From the NCBI GenBank assembly GCA_025353085.1, contig JANXRI010000451.1:1-36048 (forward strand): DNA of 36,048 nt, given 5' to 3'. This DNA comes from Betaproteobacteria bacterium. GTDB taxonomy: Bacteria; Pseudomonadota; Gammaproteobacteria; Burkholderiales; SG8-41. Both the position numbers and the translations under genes were made by a program. Shown piece by piece: positions 20,311-28,928 of the stretch (positions within the stretch are counted from its first letter, which is position 1; the number at the start of each line of letters is the position of its first letter). The notes under the pieces are model-generated. The model was not told the DNA's origin, did no database searches, and worked only from the letters and a program-made list of their open reading frames with translations.

Positions 20311-21321
20311 ATGAAGGCAGTCTGGATCGTGCCACAGCACGCGCTCAAAACCAATGCCGGCGGCACGGGATCGGACCTCGCGAGCATTCGCTATCGCGCA
20401 ATTATGCCGATGCAGGGCCTGATCGCGCGTGGGCACGACGCGTCGGTGATCGGACTTGATCGAAATTGCGCCGATAACGTGCGCAAGCACATTGCGGACG
20501 CCGACCACCTCGTGTTCATAAAGAATTACGCTGATCCCGTCTGCAGCGAAACAGTGCTCGAAGAGCAACGCGTTAACGGTATAAAGACATGGTTTGATCT
20601 TACCGATGACCGTTTCGAAGGCGCCGCCAGCGAGCATCTTCACCGCATGGTTTTGCTCGCCGACAATGTCATCACGGTATCGTCCGCGCTGCGGCAGATT
20701 ATTTTGCAACATACCGGCAAAGATTCCGTTATCGTCGGTGATCCCTTTGAGGGCCCGCGCGGGACGCCGACGTGGTCGCCGGATGGCGCGCGCCTTAAGA
20801 CGTTATGGTTCGGCTATGGATGGAACATTCCGGGCTTAATGAAGGCGTTGCCTTCATTATTGGAAGCCGCCCGGCAATTTCCGATGGATCTGCGCATCGT
20901 GACCGCGGGTGTCGAGGGCATCGAGCGCTATTGCGAGAAGTTCAATCGCAAAAATGGCGGCGCCTTGTCGCTTGTGTACGTGCCATGGTCCAGCGCCGAA
21001 ACATGGAACACGCTGGCCGCCACCGAGGTTGTGCTTATTCCAGCCTTGCAGGACGAGCCATAGACACTTGCAAAAAGTCCTAACCGGATCATTGAGGCAC
21101 TTTGGTCCGGCCGTTTCGTCATCGCTCATCCGATTCCTTCGTACCTGAAATTCAAGGACTGGGCGTGAATCGGCGCCGACCTGGCGGAAGGCGTCGCATG
21201 GACGATGAACAACCAGGATTCGATCGTTGCGCGTATCGGCGGCGCGCAGACTCATATTGAGTCGGCCTATTCCCCCGCCACGATCGCCTTGCGGCGGGAG
21301 CAGGTTTTCGAGAACGCTTGA
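20311..21321 (+). pseudogene. Glycosyltransferase-like gene interrupted by in-frame TAG (21061-21063) and TGA (21166-21168)
   Basis: Same frame continues after each stop: QDEP*TLAKSPNRIIEALWSGRFVIAHPIPSYLKFKDWA*IGADLAEGVAWTMNNQDSIVARIGGAQ...REQVFENA*. Confidence 0.8.
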
Positions 21322-21511
21322 CCCCATACATTTTCTGACGCCACTGACTGACCGGTCCCGGTTGGGCGACGTTTAAAACGCGCCCTGTTTAAAAGTCAGA
21401 CTTCGCCTGCAGTGTGGTTTCCCGTCCATATTTCCCCGCCGGGTTCTTATTTGAGTTATGCCTTAGATATTTATCTGGACGCCCGACCCTCGGATTTTGG
21501 TCATCTATTCG

Positions 21512-21900
21512 TCATAATGATGGACCGGCACCACTTAAGTTCATGCCGAACAGCACAGGTAACGCGATGTATTCCGCGGGATATGCATCCAGCATCCGAA
21601 CGATCCGCAGTGCCAGCGACCTTAATGTGTTGTAGGCCACTCCAGGACGAATGGCGTGCGTACTCCGGTTTATATATGCCAATGCGTTTGGCATTCTTCG
21701 AGGAAAAATTACAAAAATCCATTCGTTCGATTCTGGATCACGCAATCTCAGAACACACACACACGTTCACCAAACCGAATCGATCGATCACCGCCACCGG
21801 GTACAACAAATCAAATTGGAATAGTGGTGGCTTCCAATCGATTTGGAAGAGGAGTCCATACACACGAACATTCGTCAGTGATTTCAAGACTCTCGGCGGC
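21512..21900 (-). pseudogene. Possible frameshifted, degraded minus-strand ORF
   Basis: Two overlapping frames join at a (GT)n tract at about 21753-21764; downstream part LAYINRSTHAIRPGVAYNTLRSLALRIVRMLDAYP vaguely resembles a tyrosine-recombinase N-terminal domain. Confidence 0.25.
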
Positions 21901-21901
21901 G

Positions 21902-22519
21902 TCACTTTGATTGCAGGAACTCGGCGACCGCTTTCATATCGGTAAGCTTCAATTCCGTGATCAACCCATGCATCACCGACGACTTGCGTAAATTGGTCTG
22001 GATAACCTGTAACTGTCTGACGACGTACGCCGCATGCTGTCCGGCCAGGCGTGGAAATATTGTGTTGCCCTCGGCATTGGCGCCATGGCAACTGACACAG
22101 GCCGTGATCTTTCTTGAGTCGTCGCCATTTTCGAATAAGTGCTTGCCCTGTGCGATGAGGGCGGGATCGCCGGGCTTGCCCGTCGCCGGCGTCTGCGATG
22201 AATAGTAGCCGGCCAATCCATCGACTAAAGCCTCATCCAATGTCGCGGCAATTCCCCACATATAGTCGTGGGCCTCGGGGTCGCTGCGGCTTTTGTCCTT
22301 GAGAGCCCTGAGTTGTGCGGATAGATACATCTTCTGCTGCCCGGCGAGTTTGGGAAATGTCGGTGATATGCTATTGCCCGCCGGACCGTGGCACGAAGAA
22401 CACAAATTGACCGCGACTTTGGCGGCGGCATTGTTGATCGCTTCTGATGATTCGGCCGCTAGTGCGGCACTCGAACTTAACGCCAGCGCCAATCCAACTG
22501 TTGTTGCAATACGCTTCAT
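21902..22519 (-). CDS. Di-haem cytochrome c4-like protein
   Basis: Start MKRIATTVGLALALSSSAALA; CSSCH and CVSCH motifs; FPKLAGQQKMYL and FPRLAGQHAAYV. Confidence 0.92.
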   Translation of the reverse strand: MKRIATTVGLALALSSSAALAAESSEAINNAAAKVAVNLCSSCHGPAGNSISPTFPKLAGQQKMYLSAQLRALKDKSRSDPEAHDYMWGIAATLDEALVDGLAGYYSSQTPATGKPGDPALIAQGKHLFENGDDSRKITACVSCHGANAEGNTIFPRLAGQHAAYVVRQLQVIQTNLRKSSVMHGLITELKLTDMKAVAEFLQSK

Positions 22520-22593
22520 CGCCACGCCCCCATTCTTTTTAGCGGTTGGTTGCACTGAAGCGATGCTGGTTTTATAAACCGTGATTGCGCGCA

Positions 22594-23997
22594 TCAAAAT
22601 GCCACCCACACATTTGCAAACAGCAGATTATTGTCGCGTGCACTTCGCGTGCCGACGCCGTCGTAGGCGGTGCCCCCACCGTTGAACTTCGTGAATCCCG
22701 TGTACTGGAGCATTAGTCGCACATTCTGAATCGGCAGATAATTCAGTTCCACGATGTAGCCGGTGCTGTTGGGACTCCCGTTCGCGCTGCCGGTGACAGC
22801 CGCAGGAGCGTAAAGCCCCGCATCGGCGCTTCCCGTCGTGTTGAAATACGCCACGGTTGCGCCATACTTGCGCTGATAATAGTACGTGCCCTTGACCTTG
22901 AATGTTTGCAGGTTGTTCGTGGCATTGATAGGAACCGGGCCGGCACCAATTCCGCCCGCCGGGAAGCTCGCTTTGTAATCCTGCTTTTCCCAGATATAAG
23001 CGGCCTGCGCGGTGTATGTGTGTACCCCCGACACCGACTGAAATTGGGCATCCACCGCGTAATCCGTGTACTGGTCGGTCGGCGTACTGGGCATTGAATT
23101 ATCGGGATACCGGTTCACGCGCAGGCCGTAGGTGCCTACCATGACCGAGTTCGGCCCCCATTCATGGTTCCATGCGAGACGCCAGTACGGGTTATAGCCT
23201 CGGAGGCGCGCGACGGCGCCAGGAGTCGCGGTGTCCTGTCCAGCGCGGAAGAACGAGAATGCTCCGTCGGCCGTACGATAGAACGATAGCTCCGCGTAAA
23301 TGGATTTTTTCAAAAAAATGTAGCCCCCCATTCCGGCGACCTGCTGGGCGAGCGTGTTGTCTACCTGGGTCTTCGCGGCAGGGTTTACAGCGAACGGCGA
23401 GGCGGTGTATGGGAAACCAAATGCCGACGTGCTGTTCCAAACGTCCTGCACCGTTGGATTGTTGTGCACGGTCAACCCGTAGATTAGTTCGGGCTCCTGT
23501 GAACCGGAGCCGGCATATTTGCCAACAAGACGTATGTCGCTATTGTCGAGCCCCGAGTGTCCTTTGAGGGAGGTGATCCCGTTCGCATCCGTGGAAGAAG
23601 AAACATTGTTGTAGGTGTATTGAACAAATCCGCCGAGATAATCCGTCGCTTTTCCCGCGACGAACAGACTTGCCGCGCTGAATACCGCATCGTTATTTCG
23701 GTTGTTTATGACTGATGCGCCTGAGCCAGTGCCGTCGTCGTTATTGCGGATGGAGTTATACGAAGCCTGCGCCATTACCGCGACCGGAAATAGCTGGCGA
23801 TCGCCTATCGTATATCCGGTTAGTTTGAAATAGCGGCCATACGCGGTAAGTTCCGGGAAACTAATGTGGCATGCGACACATGCCTGGCCGGTCTGTCGAG
23901 CATAGCTGGGGACGGCATGTGCATGTGGCAAAGCTACAAGTAGTAGCACGCCCGAGCACAACGCTTTCAATGGCAGAAATGGCTCTATCGATCGCAT
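22594..23997 (-). CDS. Outer-membrane mono-haem cytochrome-porin fusion, Cyc2-like
   Basis: Signal peptide, YARQTGQACVACHISFPELTAYGRYFKLTGYT near the N-terminus, then about 400 aa of beta-barrel-like sequence ending in aromatic F. Confidence 0.75.
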   Translation of the reverse strand: MRSIEPFLPLKALCSGVLLLVALPHAHAVPSYARQTGQACVACHISFPELTAYGRYFKLTGYTIGDRQLFPVAVMAQASYNSIRNNDDGTGSGASVINNRNNDAVFSAASLFVAGKATDYLGGFVQYTYNNVSSSTDANGITSLKGHSGLDNSDIRLVGKYAGSGSQEPELIYGLTVHNNPTVQDVWNSTSAFGFPYTASPFAVNPAAKTQVDNTLAQQVAGMGGYIFLKKSIYAELSFYRTADGAFSFFRAGQDTATPGAVARLRGYNPYWRLAWNHEWGPNSVMVGTYGLRVNRYPDNSMPSTPTDQYTDYAVDAQFQSVSGVHTYTAQAAYIWEKQDYKASFPAGGIGAGPVPINATNNLQTFKVKGTYYYQRKYGATVAYFNTTGSADAGLYAPAAVTGSANGSPNSTGYIVELNYLPIQNVRLMLQYTGFTKFNGGGTAYDGVGTRSARDNNLLFANVWVAF

Positions 23998-24148
23998 GAC
24001 TAAACCTCCTTGTTATTCCACCATATCTCGCTGTGGGCCACCGTACTACATTCCCTTAAAGACGATGTCACAGACTCCCTATGCGTTAGCGGACAGAGCG
24101 TGGCTTAAATTAAGTTTGACAATTGTGCAGTCCGCTCGACGAGTACGT

Positions 24149-24162
24149 TTGATCTAGATCAA
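24149..24162. promoter_or_regulatory. FNR/Anr-type box
   Basis: TTGATCTAGATCAA, exact match to TTGAT-N4-ATCAA; about 150 bp upstream of the 23997 start. Confidence 0.7.
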
Positions 24163-24386
24163 TTCAACTCGAATTAGACCGCTCACAAGGGCGGGGCTTG
24201 ATGAAGTAAAAACCGAGGGTTATTCAGAGTAATCGCGCCGCCGGGAGTCTTGGGATCACTGACCTATGAGCCAGTAGATTCACCCGAACTCGATATACCG
24301 CCGATGCGGCACCTTTGCTCTGCTGATTTGCATTCCCTCGATCCGCCGTTAACATATCGATTTCTTGGTGTATGTGAAACGGAGGC

Positions 24387-25092
24387 AGAATCATTGCGGC
24401 TTCCAAGCTCACGCCAGCCCGGAAGGACCGGATAGTCCGTGCGCTTCAGTCGCGCGGCCACGTGGTCGGCTTTCTCGGCGACGGCATTAACGACTCGCCA
24501 GCTTTGCGCACGGCGGACATCGGTATTTCCGTAGATACCGCGGTCGACATTGCGAAGGAGTCGGCCGACATAATTTTGCTTGAAAAAAGCCTGATGGTGC
24601 TCGAGGAGGGCGTGCTTGAAGGCCGCAGAACGTTCGGCAACATTTCAAAATATATCAGGATGGCGGCGAGTTCGAATTTCGGCAACATGTTCAGCATCTT
24701 GGGCGCGAGCGCATTTCTGCCTTTCCTCCCGATGCTTCCGCTACAGATTCTGCTTCAGAACTTGCTCTATGACATTTCGCAGATCGCCATTCCCTTCGAT
24801 GACGTAGACAAGGAATACACCGAGAAGCCGCGCAAATGGGTGATCGGCAGTCTGGCTCGTTTCATGATCTGTATCGGCCCGGTCAGTTCCATCTTTGATT
24901 ATGTGACGTTCGCGATGATGTGGTTTGTGTTCTCGGCGCAAGTCCCCACCTCACAATCCCTCTTTCAATCGGGCTGGTTTATCGAAGGGCTACTGTCGCA
25001 GACGCTAATCGTTTATATCATCCGCACGGCAAAAATTCCGTTTATTCAGAGCCGGGCCGCCCTGCCTTTATTGTTGACGACGGCTGCCACGG
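24387..25092 (+). pseudogene. mgtA: C-terminal fragment of an MgtA-type (P3B) Mg2+ P-type ATPase, truncated at both ends
   Basis: [65 protein letters not shown]...[25 protein letters not shown]; catalytic DKTGT half absent; stop codon in frame just upstream. Confidence 0.85.
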
Positions 25093-26239
25093 TAAGTTCG
25101 GAGTTCTCCAGTCGACCAATAGGGAACCATACCTTGTAACGTTGACTAAAAACGCGTCACTTCCAATGGTTCTGCGTAAGCGCATGGCTTTGTTGGCGCG
25201 GGGTTCGACTCTTTCAGAGAGCGATGGGATGGGTTTTAAGGCTGTATTAACGGAACGGGAGGATTGTAAAGATCGTTATAGCGATAGCGATGTATTAACA
25301 ATATCGAATGACTACGATTACTTAAGCGAGGGTGACATCATCCGGTTAGACCCCGTTACAGGTTCAATGCGGTCTCTTTTCAGAAGGAACTCACTTCACA
25401 ATACGATCCTGCTAACGGAGCAATGCAATCACTATTGTTTGATGTGTTCACAGCCTCCGAAGCGAGCAGACGATTCGTGGCTATTAAAGGAAGCGTTTGA
25501 GCTAGTAGATTTAATACCTCGAGACACTCAAGCAATCGGATTTAGCGGCGGGGAGCCGACATTGTACGGCGACAAACTGATAGAGCTATTGGCCCATGTT
25601 AAAAGAAACTTACCAAACACCGCTGTCGATATTCTTTCCAACGGGCGCACTTTCAAGGACTTTGAGTTTGCCAAGAAATATGCCGCCGTCTGTCATCCTG
25701 ACATTCTGGTTGGAATACCGATTTACTCTGATGACCCGGTTCGCCACGATTATGTCGTTCAAAGCAAGGGGGCATTTGACGAAACAGTTCGAGGTATTCT
25801 TAATCTAAAAAGAGTTCAACAGAAGGTGGAGATCAGAGTCGTTATTCATAAGCAAACGATAGATCGACTTGTTAAGACATGCGAATTCATCGCTCGAAAC
25901 CTATTGTTTGTCGATCACGTCGCCTTAATGGGGTTGGAAATCACCGGGTTCACTAGAGCAAATCTGGATGACCTTTGGATTGATCCATACGAATACAAGG
26001 ACGTACTCAGTGAAGCAGTTTCATTGCTAAACAGCTACGGAATGACATCGTCCGTGTACAACCACCAGCTATGCACTGTAAATTCTGACGTGTTGGGAAA
26101 TTACAGAAAATCAATTAGTGATTGGAAGAATGAATATCTTGAGGAATGTGCGTCGTGCACAAAATTCGTCGAATGTGGCGGGTTGTTTTCCTTGGCAAAA
26201 ATGTACAAACATAGCCAATACATAAGAGCATTTACCTAG
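24920..26239 (+). CDS. hxsC: HxsC-like radical SAM maturase (His-Xaa-Ser system); native part probably starts after about 25090
   Basis: [22 protein letters not shown] (CxxxCxxC), [72 protein letters not shown]. The ORF 5' end overlaps the ATPase fragment in another frame. Confidence 0.8.
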   Translation: MVCVLGASPHLTIPLSIGLVYRRATVADANRLYHPHGKNSVYSEPGRPAFIVDDGCHGKFGVLQSTNREPYLVTLTKNASLPMVLRKRMALLARGSTLSESDGMGFKAVLTEREDCKDRYSDSDVLTISNDYDYLSEGDIIRLDPVTGSMRSLFRRNSLHNTILLTEQCNHYCLMCSQPPKRADDSWLLKEAFELVDLIPRDTQAIGFSGGEPTLYGDKLIELLAHVKRNLPNTAVDILSNGRTFKDFEFAKKYAAVCHPDILVGIPIYSDDPVRHDYVVQSKGAFDETVRGILNLKRVQQKVEIRVVIHKQTIDRLVKTCEFIARNLLFVDHVALMGLEITGFTRANLDDLWIDPYEYKDVLSEAVSLLNSYGMTSSVYNHQLCTVNSDVLGNYRKSISDWKNEYLEECASCTKFVECGGLFSLAKMYKHSQYIRAFT

Positions 26240-26353
26240 ATGTCCTGCTGAATGTTAGTAGCAGTTTGACGCCGGGTGGTCATTTACACAATGCCGATGT
26301 GTTGCAATCCGAATTGAAGAAGACCGCAATAGCTGTGTCGTCAACGACTCAAT

Positions 26354-26487
26354 TCAGTAAAAATCAGCACGCTTCCCCAAGCACACCATCCAAATTTACT
26401 GAGGGCAGACTAGTAGTTCCCCGTGCAGGGTCATCAGACACTTCAGTAAAAGTCACCGCTCTCCACCCATATACATCTTTTACTGAA
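26354..26487. repeat. Four alternating copies of TCAGTAAA, including a perfect 11-bp inverted repeat
   Basis: TCAGTAAA 26354-26361, TTTACTGA 26395-26402, TTCAGTAAAAG 26442-26452, CTTTTACTGAA 26477-26487. Confidence 0.8.
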
Positions 26488-26500
26488 CCCAAACAGTCTG

Positions 26501-26530
26501 TTGGAGGCAGGTCCGGTAGTAGCGTAAAAT
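26501..26530 (+). promoter_or_regulatory. Possible sigma-70 promoter for tRNA-Gly
   Basis: TTGGAG, 18 bp spacer, TAAAAT, ending 12 bp before the tRNA. Confidence 0.4.
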
Positions 26531-26542
26531 CGCCGCCAGTCC

Positions 26543-26616
26543 GCGGGTGTAGTTCAATGGCAGAACGGCAGCTTCCCAAGCTGCATACGAGGGTTCGATT
26601 CCCTTCACCCGCTCCA
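26543..26616 (+). tRNA. tRNA-Gly (anticodon CCC)
   Basis: Acceptor GCGGGTG/CACCCGC, anticodon stem GCAGC/GCTGC with loop TTCCCAA, T-arm GGGTTCGATTCCC, encoded CCA. Confidence 0.95.
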
Positions 26617-26656
26617 TTTGAATCGCGCGCGTCATCAACCAGACGGGGTCTGCGCC

Positions 26657-28894
26657 ATGAATAAAATCGTTAAATTTGTCGTCTTGCCGCTAGCCGCTTT
26701 GATTGTCGTCGTCGTGGCCATCGGCGCGTATGTCGCAGCGACTTTCGACCCGAACGAGTACAAAGCGCAGATCGTGCAGGCGGTAAAGGACAAAACCAAG
26801 CGCACCTTGCGGCTCGATGGCGACATCAAGCTGTCGCTGTTTCCGAGCATAGGCGCCAGGGTCGGCAAGGCGTCGCTGTCGGAATACGGCAAAGACCAGG
26901 AATTCGCGAGCGTCGATGAAATGCGCGTCTCGCTGAAGGTCATGCCGCTACTGTCTAAAGAGCTGATCATCGACGCGATCGAGATTAAAAACCTGCGCGC
27001 GAACCTGGTCCGCGGCAAAGACGGCAAACTGAACGTTGACGACCTGACGGGTAGCGACAAGCCGGCGCCGACCGCAAAAACCGAGACGTCGCCCGTTAAA
27101 ATCGATATCGACCACGTGACACTGGACAACGCGACGGTGTCTTATGTCGACCAAGCGGCCGGCACCAAGTACGCGCTGTCGAAGGTAAACCTTAAGACCG
27201 GCCGCATTGCGAACGGCGTGCCGGGCAAAATTGATCTCGCGTTTAACGCGCAAAGCGAAAAACCGAAGCTTAATCTCGACGCTGCGCTCAAAACCTCGCT
27301 TATGTTCAATCTGGACCAGCAGCATTACGTGCTCGACGGATTGGATTTCAACGCCAATGGTACGGCAGCCGGAATCAATAACCTGGCCGCGACCGTCAAG
27401 GGCGACATCGACGCCAAGCCGGCGACCAAGGAACTCGTGGTATCGAAACTTGCGGTTGCAGCGACCGGCAAACCGGCAGGCGGCGGCGACCTTAACGTGA
27501 AGTTCGACGCGCCCAAACTCAATGTGACCAAAGATAAAGTGAATGGCGAGAAAATTGTGCTCGATGCGACTATGTCCGACGCCAAGGGCAAGACCCTGGT
27601 CAAGCTTGAGATCCCAAGCTTGGACGGCACCGCCAAGGCGTTCACCGCTGCGAGCATGACGTTGAATATCGAAACGCAAAGCGATGGTGCGACGATGAAG
27701 GCCAAAGTCACGAGCCCGCTGACGGGCAGCGTCGATGCGGAAAAAATTGAGCTTGCCAAATTGACGGCGACCGTCAATGTCAACAACCCCAAGTTGCCGA
27801 AGAACCCGATTGATGCAACGGTCACCGGCTCAGCAGCGGTAGATCTGGTCAAGCAGAATGCGAACTTTGTTTTCGCCACTAAATTCGACGATAGCAATAT
27901 CAACGGCAAAGCGGGGTTGACCAAATTTACGCCGCCGTTTTACACGTTCGATATTAATATCGATCAGCTCGATGCAGATCGTTATCTGCCCAAATCGGAC
28001 CCCAAGCAGAAACAACCCGAGCAGCCGATCGACCTCGCCTCGTTAAAAGGCTTAAACGCCAACGGCACCATCAAAATCGGCACGCTAAAAGTGGCGAACG
28101 TCAAAGCAGCGAATGTGCGCGTTGAAGTGAAAGCGGCGAACGGCCGGGTCGACGTCAGTCCGATCGCCGCCAACCTCTATCAAGGTACGCTCGCCGGAGC
28201 GCTGTCGGTGCAGTCCGGAGCGACGCCGGTCATCGCCGTCAAGCAAACGCTTACCGGCATTAATGTCGGCCCAATGCTGAAAGATGCGGCGAACTTCGAT
28301 TCGCTTGAAGGCAAAGGCAATTTGTCGCTCGATGTGAGCGGACAGGGACACACTGTGTCGGCGATCAAAAAAGCGCTGAGCGGCAACGCCGCGATCAGGC
28401 TCACCGATGGTGCAATCAAGGGTATCAACATTGCCGGATCAATCCGCGATGCGAAGTCGAAACTGGGTGCGTTGAAAGGCGAGAAGTCGCAGGCCGCCAG
28501 CCAGACCGAGAAAACCGACTTCTCGGAATTAACCGGCACCTTCAATATCAAGAACGGCGTTGCGCACAATAACGACCTCGCCGGAAAATCGCCATTGCTC
28601 CGGCTCGGCGGCGATGGCGACATCGACCTCGGCAATGAAAATCTTAACTACCTGGTCAAGGCGACAGTGGTCGCGACGGCGGCAGGCCAGGGCGGCCGGG
28701 AGCTCGCGGAATTGAAAGGGCTGACGGTGCCGGTCAAGCTGACGGGGCCGTTTTCTGCGCCTCAGTACCAAATCGATTTCAGCGGTATTGCGGCGAGTGC
28801 GGCGCAAGCGGTCGTCGAAAGCAAGAAGGAAGAGATCAAGGCCAAGGTGCAGGATCAGCTGCAGGACAAACTCAAGGGGCTGTTTGGGCGCTAA
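26657..28894 (+). CDS. AsmA family protein
   Basis: Start MNKIVKFVVLPLAALIVVVVAIGAYVAATFDPNEYKAQIVQAVKDKTKRTLRLDGDI; C-terminal AsmA repeats. Confidence 0.9.
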   Translation: MNKIVKFVVLPLAALIVVVVAIGAYVAATFDPNEYKAQIVQAVKDKTKRTLRLDGDIKLSLFPSIGARVGKASLSEYGKDQEFASVDEMRVSLKVMPLLSKELIIDAIEIKNLRANLVRGKDGKLNVDDLTGSDKPAPTAKTETSPVKIDIDHVTLDNATVSYVDQAAGTKYALSKVNLKTGRIANGVPGKIDLAFNAQSEKPKLNLDAALKTSLMFNLDQQHYVLDGLDFNANGTAAGINNLAATVKGDIDAKPATKELVVSKLAVAATGKPAGGGDLNVKFDAPKLNVTKDKVNGEKIVLDATMSDAKGKTLVKLEIPSLDGTAKAFTAASMTLNIETQSDGATMKAKVTSPLTGSVDAEKIELAKLTATVNVNNPKLPKNPIDATVTGSAAVDLVKQNANFVFATKFDDSNINGKAGLTKFTPPFYTFDINIDQLDADRYLPKSDPKQKQPEQPIDLASLKGLNANGTIKIGTLKVANVKAANVRVEVKAANGRVDVSPIAANLYQGTLAGALSVQSGATPVIAVKQTLTGINVGPMLKDAANFDSLEGKGNLSLDVSGQGHTVSAIKKALSGNAAIRLTDGAIKGINIAGSIRDAKSKLGALKGEKSQAASQTEKTDFSELTGTFNIKNGVAHNNDLAGKSPLLRLGGDGDIDLGNENLNYLVKATVVATAAGQGGRELAELKGLTVPVKLTGPFSAPQYQIDFSGIAASAAQAVVESKKEEIKAKVQDQLQDKLKGLFGR

Positions 28895-28928
28895 GGTCAG
28901 ACCCAAGGCCCGCCCGCGCGCAGCAGCC

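Noticed and set aside
21412-21945. 177-aa plus-strand ORF in the accessory region
   Set aside because: No motif, no convincing RBS, and overlaps the 3' end of the conserved cytochrome; treated as spurious.
24285-24292. TTCACCCG shared with the tRNA-Gly 3' end as an att duplicate
   Set aside because: Only 8 bp match, far too short to claim an attachment-site repeat.
24920-25090. N-terminal 57 aa of the HxsC ORF as real protein
   Set aside because: This part is the MgtA coding sequence read in another frame; retained only as ORF-track coordinates.
26266-26664. 132-aa plus-strand ORF
   Set aside because: Runs through the repeat cluster and the entire tRNA-Gly gene, so it cannot be a genuine protein gene.
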